Assembly: GCA_001017865.1 (NCBI GenBank)
Contig: LATQ01000001.1
Span: forward strand, 26,463-90,355
Origin: Rhodococcus sp. IITR03
GTDB taxonomy: Bacteria > Actinomycetota > Actinomycetes > Mycobacteriales > Mycobacteriaceae
Direction: 5' to 3'
DNA: 63,893 bases
The position numbers were made by a program, and so were the translations under genes. This document shows, piece after piece, positions 1 to 9,704 of this stretch. The first letter of the stretch is position 1. The number at the start of each line of letters is the position of its first letter. The notes under the pieces are model-generated. The model had not been told where the DNA came from, made no database searches, and saw only the letters and a list, made by a program, of their open reading frames with translations.

Positions 1-2
1 TG

Positions 3-158
3 CGCGGGCTGGGTCGCGAGGTCGTCGACGTCGACGACAGTCGCCGGCTCCCCACGCCGGTGGGCACCGACGTCCTCGAGCGTCCCGCGACCGAGACGAA
101 GTTCCGGCGCGCGCTGAGCGCAATCCGCGAGTTCTTCCGGCGACTGCGCCGACGCTGA
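3..158 (+). CDS. C-terminal end of an unidentified protein
   Basis: An open frame enters from the left edge and stops at 156-158. The visible 51 residues are charged and end in an arginine-rich helix-like tail (REFFRRLRRR). Codon use and GC3 fit the neighbours, so it is probably a real gene end, but I do not recognise the family. Its stop directly abuts the stop of the convergent LuxR gene at 159. Confidence 0.45.
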   Translation, partial: RGLGREVVDVDDSRRLPTPVGTDVLERPATETKFRRALSAIREFFRRLRRR

Positions 159-1031
159 TCAGGAGTGCGGTCGATCAGGCAGCAGTCCCTGCCGTCGCGC
201 CTCGACGACCGCCTCGTGCCGGCTGCGCACATCGAGTTTGTCCATGGCGTTACGCAGATAGGTCTTCACCGTCTCCACGCTCAGCGACAACCTGTCGGCG
301 ATCTCCGCGTTGCGGCAGCCAGTGCCACATGACTCAGCACGTCGTGCTCACGCGCGGTCAGATGCGTCCGCGGTTGCGATGCGCCGTCGCGCGCCCGGGT
401 CAAGGTCTCCTCGACCGTCCGTACCTGTTCCCTGATCGACGGATCATCGGTCCGCGCCGCGATCGCCCGCAGCGCCACGAGGCTTTCCGTCAGCGCTTCG
501 GAGACGGCGGCAGGCACGGTGGCGCCGTGCGAGGTCCGCGTGTTCCCGATCAGCGACACGCGACGGTCCACCTCGTCGCGGATTTCGATCTCCCGCGCGA
601 GCTCCGCGGCCGACCGCACGACCTTCTCCGCCACGACGTCGCCGATAGGCCGATTGACCCTCAGCCCGCCGTAGATCGCCGCCCGGGTGCGTCCGCGCAC
701 CACCACCGGCACGGCGAGCAACGACTCGATTCCCTCCCGGCGACCTGCCGGTCGTAGTGGTGGGTGATGTGCGGGGAGGTGAAGTAGTCGGCGACCGCGC
801 CGGGACGTTGTTCGACGACCACCCGACCGCCGAGTCCACGTTCGGCGGCGATCACCAGATTGCGCAGGGCACGACCGCGGGTTCCGACGAATCCGGACAG
901 GACGACGTCCGAGCCTGCACCGCGCCACCGAAGAGCACCGGCAGTTCCGTCGTCGCCTTGAGGTCGCGCAGCGTGGCACGGAGGGTGTCGAGATCGTCGG
1001 GACGCAGCACACCCGGCACGGCGACATCCAT
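159..1031 (-). CDS. LuxR-family regulator with GAF-like domain (frameshifted)
   Basis: Transcription factor of about 291 residues. The N-terminal 200 residues (MDVAVPGVLRPDDL, then LESLLAVPVVVRGRTRAAIYG) look like a GAF-type sensor fold. The C-terminus is a LuxR/NarL helix-turn-helix: LTAREHDVLSHVA, NAEIADRLSLSVETVKTYLR, ending GLLPDRPHS. The ATG at 1029-1031 is preceded by AGGAG at good spacing. Three frame changes (near 910, 740 and 310) break the frame, each consistent with one missing base. It is divergent from the acyl-CoA ligase at 1172 across a 140-bp gap and probably controls it; the inducer is unknown. Confidence 0.75.
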
Positions 1032-1171
1032 CGATTGCTCCTGCTCTTCCCTCCGAACACCCACTTTCGAGTAGAGGGGCCAGTTCCACGATTCGTAACC
1101 TGCACATCGCCCGGTGTTGCGACGATCACAGAAGACGCCGGAATCCGAGTAGGCCACCCCCGGAGGTACCC

Positions 1172-2804
1172 GTGTCCATCGCCCCCGTCCGTCCCGGCTC
1201 GACCGGAGCCGCGAACTACAGCCAGATGAGCCCGCTGCGCTTCCTCGAACGGTCCGCGGCGGTGTTCCCGGATCGCACCGCGATCATCCACGGCGACCGC
1301 ACATACACCTACGCCGAGTTCGCCGACGAGCGCAGCGGCTCGCGCGCGTGCTGCGCAGTCGCATCGAGCCGGGCGACAAGATCGCGTACCTGACTCCGAA
1401 CGTGCCCGAGATGCTCATCGCACATTTCGCGGTTCCGCTCGCAGGCGGTGTGCTGGTCGCGCTGAACTCGCGCCTGGCCGGGCCGGAACTCGAGTACATC
1501 CTCGACCACTCCGAGACGAAGCTGCTGTTCGTCGACTCCGAATTGCTCGGATCGGTCGCAAACGTCCGCGACAACGTTCCCGGCGTCACCGAGATCATCG
1601 AGGTCCCCGACTCCACCGTGCCGGCTCCCGACGTCCCCGGCGGGTGGCCACCGCCCGGTACGACGAGTTCCTCGCGCAGGCCGACTCGCTCGATGCGACG
1701 CCGCTGCCGTGGAGCGTCGACGACGAGCTCGGCGTCATCACCCTCAACTACACCTCGGGCACGACCGGCAAACCCAAGGGCGTGATGTACACCCATCGGG
1801 GCGCGTACCTGAACTCGCTGGGCGAGACCTTCCACAACAGCTTCGACGGGCAGAGCAAGTACCTGTGGACGCTGCCGATGTTCCACTGCAACGGCTGGTG
1901 CACGCCGTGGGCGGTGACCGCCGCGGCGGGCACCCACATCTGCCTGCGGGCGGTGCGGGCCGACGCGATCTGGGAGGCCATCGACAACCTCGGCGTCACC
2001 AACCTGTGCGGTGCGCCCGCGGTGTGCTCGACCATCGCGAACGCCGAGCAGGCACATCCCCTCGACCGTCCGTTGCGGATCACCACGGCCGGTGCGCCGC
2101 CGTCACCGACGGTGATCGCCCAGCTCGAGCAGATCGGCATCACGGTCGTGCACGTCTACGGACTCACCGAGGTGTACGGCCCGTACACGATCTGCGAGTA
2201 CCAGGACAGCTGGGACGACAAGCCCGCCGACGAACGTGCCGCACTGCTCTCCCGTCAGGGCGTGGGCATGTTGCAGGCCGAGACCGCGCGGGTCGTCGAC
2301 GAGGACATGAACGATGTGCCTGCCGACGGCGAGACCATGGGCGAGATCGTGCTGCGCGGCAACAACGTCATGCTCGGCTACTACAAGGACCCGGACGCGA
2401 CCGAGGAGGCGTTCCGCGGCGGCTGGTTCCACACCGGCGACCTCGGCGTGATGTACCCGGACGGATACATCCAGCTCAAGGACCGCGCGAAGGACATCAT
2501 CATCTCCGGCGGCGAGAACATCTCGACGGTGGAGGTCGAGCAGGCGATCGTCAGCCACCCTGCGGTGCTCGACGTCGCGGTCGTCGGTGTTCCGGACGAG
2601 AAGTGGGGTGAGCGTCCCAAGGCGTTCGTGATCCTGAAGAAGGGCGAATCGGTCACGGCCGAGGAGATCATCGACTACACCCGCACGCTGCTCGCCGGCT
2701 ACAAGGTGCCGCGCGACATCGTCTTCCCGCTGGAGCTGCCCCGCACCTCGACCGGGAAGATCCTGAAGTTCGAGCTGCGATCGGCCGAAGCCGCCGAGGG
2801 GTGA
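1172..2804 (+). CDS. Fatty-acid--CoA ligase (FadD type, frameshifted)
   Basis: ANL-superfamily adenylate-forming enzyme of about 544 residues that activates a carboxylic acid to its CoA thioester through an acyl-adenylate. The GTG at 1172 follows GGAGG at 1162-1166. Motifs in order: the P-loop YTSGTTGKPKGVMYTH, the A5 region VYGLTEVYGP, the hinge GGWFHTGDLGVMYPDG, then DRAKDIIISGGENIS, and the A10 lysine in PRTSTGKILKFELR. Frame changes near 1325 and 1640 each fit one missing base. It stands divergent to the LuxR gene and is followed after 36 bp by a TetR gene. Substrate is not predictable; the family includes medium- and long-chain acyl ligases. Confidence 0.85.
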
Positions 2805-2840
2805 GCCGACCCCTCACGACTGCATTGGATACTCGACGCC

Positions 2841-3587
2841 ATGACATCCGGTACCGGTAACAGCACCCGTCGCCTCGACTCGACGGGACCCGATCCCGCC
2901 CAGTTCCGGGTGCACGTCGTCACGCAGGCGATCCGCCTGTTCTCGGAGTTCGGCTACGAGTCGACCACCGTCGAGCAGATCGCCGCGGCAGCAGGGGTGT
3001 CGCGGCGGACCTTCTTCCGGCAGTTCCGGTCGAAGGAGGACGTGATCTTCGCCGATCACGAGTCGCTGCTCGAGCAGGTCGCCGAGTACCTCTCGCAAGA
3101 TTTCGACGATCCGTGGGCGGCGGCCTGCGAGGGGGCCAAGCTCGTCTTCGGGCACTTCCGGGACCGGCGCGAACTGGCGGTGTGGCGGTATCGGGTGGTG
3201 CAGCGGGTGCCGGCGCTGCGGGAGCGCGAACTCGTCACCACCTACCGCTACGAGCGGTTGTTCACCGACTTCCTGCGCGCCGCCGTTCCCACGGAGAAGC
3301 CGGTGCGCACCGTCAGCTTCGCGGCGGCGATGACCGCCACGCACAACTTCGTGCTGCGCGCGATGATCCGCGGCGACGAGACCGCCACCGCCGAACGCCT
3401 CGAGCAGGAACTTCTCGAGCTCCGCCGCACGTACGGGGTGGTTCCGGTGCCCGAAGGCGCGACGAACGGGAAGGCCGCGCCGGCCCCGCCTGCGGTCGCG
3501 GTGGTGACCTATCCGGCTCATCTGACACCGGCCGAGATCGCCGAGCAGGTTCGGCTCCAGCTCGAAGACGCACGTCAACACCGTTGA
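2841..3587 (+). CDS. TetR-family transcriptional regulator
   Basis: Intact 248-residue repressor-type protein. The helix-turn-helix is at residues about 20-66: AIRLFSEFGYESTTVEQIAAA, then AGVSRRTFFRQFRSKEDVIF. The remainder is an all-helical ligand-binding region with a proline/alanine-rich tail. It follows the acyl-CoA ligase closely, and its stop codon overlaps the -35 box of the fadE25 promoter. It may regulate the ligase, fadE25 or both; the paired GGCAC-N3-GTGCC palindromes just downstream are candidate operators. Confidence 0.85.
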   Translation: MTSGTGNSTRRLDSTGPDPAQFRVHVVTQAIRLFSEFGYESTTVEQIAAAAGVSRRTFFRQFRSKEDVIFADHESLLEQVAEYLSQDFDDPWAAACEGAKLVFGHFRDRRELAVWRYRVVQRVPALRERELVTTYRYERLFTDFLRAAVPTEKPVRTVSFAAAMTATHNFVLRAMIRGDETATAERLEQELLELRRTYGVVPVPEGATNGKAAPAPPAVAVVTYPAHLTPAEIAEQVRLQLEDARQHR

Positions 3588-3614
3588 CCTGGCACTGAGT
3601 GCCGTGGTTACAAT
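3584..3614 (+). promoter_or_regulatory. fadE25 promoter with operator-like palindrome in the spacer
   Basis: A -35-like TTGACC (3584-3589) and a -10-like TACAAT (3609-3614) are separated by 19 bp. The spacer holds the perfect palindrome GGCAC-TGA-GTGCC at 3591-3603. A repressor bound there would block RNA polymerase. The -35 overlaps the stop codon of the upstream TetR gene. The assignment is by eye. Confidence 0.5.
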
Positions 3615-3680
3615 CGACTCATTCCGTCACGTCGCGAACCCTCGCCTCGCTATGCTCGAGGGAGCTACGCTCGCAAATCT

Positions 3681-3693
3681 GGCACCGCGTGCC
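3681..3693. promoter_or_regulatory. Second GGCAC-N3-GTGCC palindrome in the fadE25 leader
   Basis: GGCAC-CGC-GTGCC has the same arms as the element at 3591-3603, centre to centre 90 bp apart, and ends 3 bp before the AGGAG ribosome-binding site of fadE25. Two identical half-site pairs around one start suggest cooperative binding or looping. It could instead be an mRNA hairpin near the ribosome site. Confidence 0.4.
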
Positions 3694-3710
3694 GTTAGGA
3701 GTCCGCCGTC

Positions 3711-4866
3711 ATGGCCCTCAATCCCGACTTCGATCTGTTCAAGCTCTCCGAGGAGCACGACGCCCTGCGCGAGGCCATCCGCGCGCTCGCCGAGAAGGAG
3801 ATCGCGCCCTACGCCAAGGACGTCGACGAGAACTCCCGCTTCCCCCAGGAAGCCCTCGACGCCCTCAACAAGTCGGGCTTCAACGCCATCCACGTGCCCG
3901 AGCAGTTCGAAGGCCAGGGCGCCGACTCGATCGCCGCCTGCATCGTCATCGAAGAGGTCGCCCGAGTATGTGGCTCCTCCTCGTTGATCCCCGCCGTCAA
4001 CAAGCTCGGCACCATGGGCCTGATCCTCCGCGGCTCCGACGAACTCAAGGCCAAGGTCCTCCCCGACATCGTCAACGGTGCGATGGCCTCCTACGCGCTG
4101 TCCGAGCGCGAGGCCGGCTCCGACGCCGCCTCCATGCGCACCCGCGCCAAGGCCGACGGCGACGACTGGATCCTCAACGGCTCCAAGTGCTGGATCACCA
4201 ACGGTGGCAAGTCCACCTGGTACACCGTCATGGCCGTCACCGACCCGAGAAGGGCGCCAACGGCATCTCCTCCTTCATGGTCCACAAGGACGACGAGGCT
4301 TCGTCGTCGGACCGAAGGAGAAGAAGCTCGGCATCAAGGGCTCCCCCACCGCAGAGCTGTACTTCGAGAACTGCCGCATCCCCGGCGACCGCATCGTCGG
4401 CGAGCCGGGCACCGGCTTCAAGACCGCCCTCGCGACCCTCGACCACACCCGCCCCACCATCGGTGCGCAGGCCGTCGGCCTCGCCCAGGGTGCCCTCGAC
4501 GCGGCGACCGCCTACGTCAAGGACCGCAAGCAGTTCGGCCGACCGATCTCCGACAACCAGGGTGTGCAGTTCATGCTCGCCGACATGGCGATGAAGGTCG
4601 AGGCCGCACGTCTGATGGTCTACACCTCCGCCGCTCGCGCCGAGCGCGGCGAGCCCAACCTCGGCTTCATCTCGGCCGCCGCGAAGTGCTTCGCGTCGGA
4701 CGTCGCCATGGAGGTCACCACCGACGCCGTGCAGCTGTTCGGTGGCGCCGGCTACACCACCGACTTCCCGGTCGAGCGCATGATGCGCGACGCCAAGATC
4801 ACGCAGATCTACGAGGGCACCAATCAGATCCAGCGCGTCGTCATGTCGCGCGCTCTGCTGCGCTGA
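3711..4866 (+). CDS. fadE25: Acyl-CoA dehydrogenase FadE25 (frameshifted)
   Basis: FAD-dependent alpha,beta-desaturation of acyl-CoA; about 385 residues, the normal family length. It follows the mycobacterial FadE25 sequence almost residue for residue as I remember it: [14 protein letters not shown] at the start, [39 protein letters not shown], and [20 protein letters not shown] at the C-terminus. The glutamate in IYEGT is the expected catalytic base. The ATG follows AGGAG at 3697-3701. Two frame changes lie near 4250 and 4300. The first is a CCCC-to-CCC loss in the expected GAC-CCC-GAG context. Next gene after 53 bp: a hydroxyacyl-CoA dehydrogenase. Confidence 0.9.
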
Positions 4867-4919
4867 CACCGGTCGCGTAGGTTACCCCCGGAACATCACA
4901 GCGATCAGGAGTTACCGCA

Positions 4920-5773
4920 GTGGCAGTGGAAAAGGTAGGCGTGATCGGTGGCGGCACCATGGGTGCCGGTATCGCCGAGGTGTGCGCCAAGGCCGGTAGC
5001 GACGTCCTCGTCAAGGAGACCACCGAGGAGTTCGCCGCCGCGGCGCGCGAGCGTCTCGAGAAGTCGATCGGACGCGGCGTCAAGTCCGGCAAGATCACGC
5101 AGGAGGACGCCGACGCGGTCCTCGGACGGATCCGCGTCACCCTCGACCTGAACGAGTTCGCCGACCGCGACCTCGTCGTCGAGGCCGCCCCCGAGATCGA
5201 GTCGCTCAAGGTGGAGATCTTCTCCGAGCTCGACAAGATCGTGAAGCCCGAAGGCATCCTCGCCACCAACACGTCGTCGATCCCCGTCATCAAGATGGCG
5301 CAGGCGACGCAGCGGCCCGGCAAGGTCGTGGGCGTGCACTTCTTCAACCCGGTGCCGGTGATGCCGCTCGTCGAGATCATCTCGGCGCTCACCACCGACG
5401 AGGCCACCGCCGACACGGTGTTCGACTACGCGAAGAACACCCTCGGGAAGACGGCCGTGCGCGCGGGCGACCGTGCGGGCTTCATCGTCAACGCCCTGCT
5501 CATCCCGTACCTGTGCTCGGCAGTGCGCATGCTCGAGTCGGGCTACGCGACGAAGGAAGACATCGACGCCGCGATGAAGGGTGGCTGCGGCTACCCGATG
5601 GGTCCGCTGACCTCATCGACACCGTCGGCCTCGACATCACCCTCAACGCCGCGCAGTCGCTGTACGACGAGTTCGCCGAGCCGCACTACGCTCCCCCGGC
5701 ACTGCTGCGTCGCATGGTCGACGCGGGTCGCCTGGGTCGCAAGACCGGCGAGGGCTTCTACAGCTACAAGTAG
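4920..5773 (+). CDS. fadB2: 3-hydroxybutyryl-CoA dehydrogenase (frameshifted)
   Basis: NAD(P)-dependent oxidation of 3-hydroxyacyl-CoA to 3-ketoacyl-CoA. About 284 residues, the single-function length. Rossmann motif VGVIGGGTMGAGIAEV at residues 4-19. The catalytic region is NTSSIPVIKMA followed by HFFNPVPVMPLVEI. The C-terminal dimerisation domain ends GRKTGEGFYSYK. The GTG at 4920 follows AGGAG. One frame change near 5613 is a GG-to-G loss (CTG-GAC-CTC expected). It is co-directional with fadE25, and a strong hairpin terminator follows the stop, so the two probably form one short beta-oxidation unit. Confidence 0.88.
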
Positions 5774-5783
5774 GCCTCACTCG

Positions 5784-5822
5784 GACGCCCCTGCCGTTCC
5801 TTCCCGGAACGGCGGGGGCGTC
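5784..5822 (+). terminator. Hairpin terminator after fadB2
   Basis: A 17-bp stem, GACGCCCCTGCCGTTCC against GGAACGGCGGGGGCGTC with one mismatch, surrounds a 5-base loop. It starts 11 bp after the stop codon. No U-tract follows, as is common in actinobacteria. Confidence 0.8.
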
Positions 5823-5859
5823 TGCGTATCCGCGCCCTCGATGCGGCAGCAGCCGGGAA

Positions 5860-5940
5860 GTACGCAACAACAGCTGCGGGTTCGCAACACGGCCGGTAAC
5901 TGCCGGCGTTGCGAACCTTCGTCACGTGTTGCGTACCTCG
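5860..5940. repeat. 81-bp palindromic repeat, left copy
   Basis: Nested inverted repeat. Outer arms are GTACGCAACA (5860) and TGTTGCGTAC (5927-5936); inner arms are GGTTCGCAAC (5879-5888) and GTTGCGAACC (5908-5917). The half-motif GTnCGCAACA recurs with a 20-bp period on each side. A copy of identical length, 64 of 81 positions the same with no gaps, lies at 9705-9785. The two copies bracket the five-gene cassette. It could be a mobile-cassette boundary, a nucleoid or regulator binding array, or a structured terminator. Confidence 0.75.
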
Positions 5941-6014
5941 TGTACGACCGATGTCTGTCGCCTTCTGCTATCGTCCCGACCCGGACGTATCGGGGGATTC
6001 TGTCGGGGGCAGTC

Positions 6015-6314
6015 GTGACGTTGCACGTAGATCCTGAAGCGCTGCGCACATTCGCAGCCTTCGTGGCGGACACCGCCGACGCGATCGACGACTGGGACGT
6101 CGGCGAACCGTATGCCGTGTCGCAATCAGCGCTTCCCGGAACAGAATTCGCGTCCGTCTGTGCACGAGCGTTCACCGCCACCGATCAGGCGTTGAGCAAC
6201 GTGTGCAGTCGCCTGCGCGAGATCGTCGCCATCACCGACGGTGTCGAGAACGACTACGTCGTCGCAGAGGCGGACTTCGTGGCTGCACTCTCGGCGATGG
6301 ATCAGCACGGATGA
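6015..6314 (+). CDS. EspC-like type VII secretion target
   Basis: Small helical protein of 99 residues with the features of the ESX/T7SS EspC family. The start LHVDPEALRTFAAFVADTAD is the typical opening, the middle is a hairpin of two long amphipathic helices, and the tail carries YVVAE, matching the YxxxD/E secretion signal. GTG start at 6015. Its stop overlaps the ATG of the next gene (ATGA). Such proteins are usually co-secreted with a partner, here presumably the gene-2 product. No ESX core components are in the window. Confidence 0.7.
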   Translation: MTLHVDPEALRTFAAFVADTADAIDDWDVGEPYAVSQSALPGTEFASVCARAFTATDQALSNVCSRLREIVAITDGVENDYVVAEADFVAALSAMDQHG

Positions 6315-7309
6315 GACCGGGGGTCGCCGCCGTCCGGTCCTGGAATCCCGACGCTCTGCGAGTCACCGCCGACCACCTCGACGTGCTCGTCGACAAACTC
6401 GACGACCGCATGAAAGGTCTGCTCACCGAGCAGGATGTCCTCGCCGAGCGATGGTCCGGTGACGCCGCACGTGCCGCCGCCACGCGAGTGGTCCGGGAAC
6501 GCTCATTGGGCAGCGCCATCGCCGAATCGCTACTGCAGGTCGCGGAGGCGTACCGCACCGGCGCGTGGCTCGTCGAAGGCGCCCGCCTGCACCTCGTGTC
6601 GGTGGTGACCGGCGCCGAACAGTCCGGGTTCACCGTGGACGACGACGGCACCGTCGACCCCTCCGACCAGATCCGCATCCTCTCGGCGATGCTGCCGGCC
6701 GAAGCCGTCGCCGAGGCCCGCGTCCGCCTCGAACACGAAGCAGCGGAACTGACCCACGCGGTCACCGGCGCTCTCGAACAGGCGTCGCGAGCCGCGACGG
6801 AAACGGCCGATCGCATCACCGCCGCCGTTGCGGTGCTCGAAGCAGCCAGGGATGCCGCTGTGCCGGGGAAGGTCGTGCAAACGGAGGATGGTGAGTTCTC
6901 CTGGTGGCCGGACTGGCCATCGACCATCGCAGCGTCGACCATCGGCGCAATGTCCGGAACTACCAAGGAACTCCTGACCGACGCGGCAGTGGCCTCGGGC
7001 GACGATGTCGCACGCAACATCGCGCGTGGAATGAACCCGACTGCCGCTGCAGTAGGCACCGTTCCTGCGATCGTCAACGACATCAAGGGAGGCATGGATC
7101 CCACCGAGGCGGTGGTGTCCGAGAGCGCCGGAACCGTTGTCGGCATGGTCGGTGCATTCCTGGCGTCGAAGGGAACTACCGCGGCCATCGGCGCTGCGAC
7201 CGGTTCGGTCGTTCCGGGGGTCGGCACCGCCGCCGGCTTCGCTATCGGCCTTGTATTCGGGGGCTTTGCCACGTGGTACACATCCAAGAGGATCCAGGAG
7301 TTGTGGTGA
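6311..7309 (+). CDS. Putative T7SS-associated effector with glycine-zipper tail
   Basis: Unrecognised protein of 332 residues. The N-terminal 100 residues are a helical WXG100/LXG-like region (VRSWNPDALRVTADHLDVLV, then LAERWSGDAARAAATRVV, with W-S-G at the turn). The middle is alanine-rich coiled coil. The C-terminal 60 residues form a hydrophobic glycine zipper (TVVGMVGAFLASKGTTAAIG, then GVGTAAGFAIGLVFGGFATW), resembling pore-forming bacteriocin or membrane-inserting domains. No signal peptide. It starts by ATGA overlap with the EspC-like gene and ends by GTGA overlap with a membrane protein, which could be its immunity factor. Function is inference. Confidence 0.6.
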   Translation: MRPGVAAVRSWNPDALRVTADHLDVLVDKLDDRMKGLLTEQDVLAERWSGDAARAAATRVVRERSLGSAIAESLLQVAEAYRTGAWLVEGARLHLVSVVTGAEQSGFTVDDDGTVDPSDQIRILSAMLPAEAVAEARVRLEHEAAELTHAVTGALEQASRAATETADRITAAVAVLEAARDAAVPGKVVQTEDGEFSWWPDWPSTIAASTIGAMSGTTKELLTDAAVASGDDVARNIARGMNPTAAAVGTVPAIVNDIKGGMDPTEAVVSESAGTVVGMVGAFLASKGTTAAIGAATGSVVPGVGTAAGFAIGLVFGGFATWYTSKRIQELW

Positions 7310-8252
7310 CAATCGAAGGCACGCCGGAAGACCGGAATCAGGTTCGCGCCGATGGATTCTCCGACGCGCCCTGTTGGCCACAACGTCTTCGAATCGGATG
7401 GTGCATAGCGGGTGTATGCGTTCTGGTCTTCGCTACGTGGAGTCTGGTTGACAGTTCTGCGAATATCCGCCACGAGGAATTGGTATCCACGATCGGTTCG
7501 CTGTTGTACGGAGCAGCAATGCTGCTCATGGGCGTGATCTGTGTCAGACTCGGCGGGATTCGACATGCCCTGTATTCGCCACGCATCAGAAGTTACAGGC
7601 ATCCGGAATATGGCACGGGCATCGTTGTTCCTGGAGGACTTACGCCTCTAACTATTTTCATGGTCCTGCTCGTCGTGGTCGGCCTCGGATGCCTGGCCGT
7701 AGCGGCGCTGAACATCTACATCACCGACAAATCCGAGTTGCCTTACGGTCGCGACCCTCACGCCACTGCAATCTTCATGATCGTGGGTGGGGTCGTTGCC
7801 TGATCGCGTCGGGAGTGTTCGTATGGTTCCGGCTCCCAACAACAGTGGGGTTGTACCCGCAAGGAATCGAAAGAGTCGTACGCTCTCGCAAGCTCCGACG
7901 AAACAAAGCCACCGTGCAGTTCGTGCGTTGGGACGCTATCGAAGGCATCATCGGAACGGATATCGTGACCCGTTCCGGATCCGGCGACGTCCGCACTCCG
8001 ATGATCCACATCCACACGACCGGACGGATTCCCCCCGAAGCCCGCATCCCCCACGACGAAGAACACACTCTCGCCATCGTCTGCACTTGGCTCATCGCAG
8101 AACCCAACGCACTCCTGGTCCTGGCCCGACGAATGCATGAACGTCCACACGACCGCACACTCCTCGCTCGGGAAGACGCGGCCGAACTTCTCAGACCACC
8201 GCCTTTGCGAGAACGATTCCGGATGGCACGCCACCAGGAGGCGTCTCGATGA
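7306..8252 (+). CDS. Membrane protein with cytoplasmic PH-like domain, first paralogue (frameshifted)
   Basis: About 315 residues. Predicted membrane segments: RIGWCIAGVCVLVFATWSLV, TIGSLLYGAAMLLMGVICVR, LTIFMVLLVVVGLGCLAVAA, and one across the frame change (ATAIFMIVGGVV, then ASGVFVWF). The soluble C-terminus (LYPQGIERVV, VQFVRWDAIEGIIG, then AEPNALLVLARRMHERPHD) resembles a bacterial PH fold. Near 7800 one C is missing: GTT-GCC-CTG-ATC restores a continuous frame. GTG at 7306 overlaps the previous stop. It is a paralogue of the gene at 8773; a possible immunity or anchoring partner for the glycine-zipper protein. Confidence 0.6.
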
Positions 8253-8776
8253 ACGCTTCGCTTCAGACGAGACTCTCCGACTACCTTGCAGCACACGAAG
8301 TCGAACTGAGCCCCTGCAACCCGGACGACCCGCGGCACCCGCAACCGGAACTCCAGGCGCCGGACGGCTGGATCACACTCCCCCGCGATGTCTTTCCGCA
8401 CGCACATACGGTTCTCGCAGCTCCCGAGCACGTCGCGGATGAGTGGGCACCCAACGCCGTCCTCCTTCACGGCGCACTGTCGAGATGGCGGCCGACCGAC
8501 GAACTCCTGGAGGTTGCGGGGCAGGAAGCTCGGGGACTGCCCGAGTGGAAGGAAACATTCCACGACACATCCGATTTCCGCGGGCACCGATCGGTGATCA
8601 CCCAAGGTTCCTATCGAGTGGACGACGTCGAGTACACCGCCGTGACGCGATATCTCGTGATCGACCACGCGTACGACCGCTACCTCGCGCAATTGACAGC
8701 AACCGCACGCTCCGACAGCGCCGAGTCCCTTATCGCTCATCTGCATACAATCCATGAGGGACTGAGAATCCGGTGA
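8249..8776 (+). CDS. LpqN/LpqT-like protein
   Basis: Intact, 175 residues. It resembles the LpqN/LpqT family: WITLPRDVFPHAHTVLAAPE, NAVLLHGALSRW, then RGHRSVITQGSYRVDDVEYT and a YLAQLTATA strand. Unlike LpqN it has no lipobox or signal peptide, so it is probably cytoplasmic. ATG at 8249 overlaps the previous stop (ATGA) and its stop overlaps the next GTG (GTGA), so translation is coupled on both sides. Family members in type VII loci are often annotated as accessory proteins; the role here is unknown. Confidence 0.6.
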   Translation: MNASLQTRLSDYLAAHEVELSPCNPDDPRHPQPELQAPDGWITLPRDVFPHAHTVLAAPEHVADEWAPNAVLLHGALSRWRPTDELLEVAGQEARGLPEWKETFHDTSDFRGHRSVITQGSYRVDDVEYTAVTRYLVIDHAYDRYLAQLTATARSDSAESLIAHLHTIHEGLRIR

Positions 8777-9701
8777 GCGAGTTCATCGAAATTCCCTCTT
8801 CCGGGAAAGATTCAGCACCTGCTTGGCCACAACGTTTCCGTCCGGCTTCGTTCTGTGCCGGTGTGTTCTGCACTGGATTCGGCCTCGTCGCACTGTTCTG
8901 GACAGTGGACGACTGGCGAGCGGACGATCTCGGAGCGACTGCCTGGCGCTTTCTCTGACCGTAATGATGACAATCGTTGCGGCGGGAATGTTCGAGCGGG
9001 GCGGTTTCCACCGATCCGGTTTGCATCCGAGGATCCGGCAGTGCCGAGACGACGTTCACGGCCCCGGCATCGAGATTCCTTACGTGAGGATACTGCCCGT
9101 TCAGCTGTCCGTCGTGTTCTCCTGCATCACAGTATCGGGCGCTTTCATGATTCGTGCGTCGAACCGACCGGACGGAGCGAGCCTCCTTCTGAGACACGAG
9201 CTCCCGCATTCCGGCTCGTTCATCGCATGGACGACGTGTGCAACCGCGGTGGTGGGTGCCCTCCCCTTCGTGATCCACCCACGGGGATTCACCCGCCTCC
9301 ATGCCGACGGTATTCGCCGCCGCACGACATGGCTCGTGCGGCGTGGCGTTTCGGACGTGTTCGTTCGATGGGACGAGATCCAGGAAGTGGCTGCCGATGT
9401 CTACACCGTCTCGGGCCGCGGGGCGTCTACGCACAATCCACTCATCCGTCTCCGCATACCCGGCTACGAACCGACTCCACCTCGCATGGGGCACGACAAG
9501 CCGGATTCGTTCACCGTGCCGGCGTACGTTCTCGTCAGCGAACCCAACGCGCTGGTCGGACTCATCGACCGTCTCCATCGGTGCCCCGACGATCGCCATC
9601 TCGTCACGACACCCGAGGCCCCAGAACTCCTTCGTCCCCTCCCGATGCGGGAACGCTTACGCATCGCGCAAAAGATTCCGCGCCAACAGTGGGAATGGTG
9701 A
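8773..9701 (+). CDS. Membrane protein with PH-like domain, second paralogue (frameshifted)
   Basis: About 309 residues and clearly related to the protein at 7306. Shared features: the AxxPxWPQRfR opening, LHPRIRqcR after membrane segment 2, VRWDEIQEV in the cytoplasmic part, SEPNALVGLIDRLHRCPDDR, and the tail ELLRPLPMRERLRIA. Four hydrophobic segments are predicted. One frame change near 8955 fits a lost C (TTT-CTC-CTG expected). It ends 3 bp before the right 81-bp repeat. A tandem duplication split by the LpqN-like gene is unusual. Confidence 0.6.
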
Positions 9702-9704
9702 TGG

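Noticed and set aside
6232..7602. 456-residue minus-strand frame across the EspC-like and zipper genes
   Set aside because: Composition (Ser/Thr/Ala/Arg runs) is that of a shadow, and the plus strand has three overlapping genes with coupled starts.
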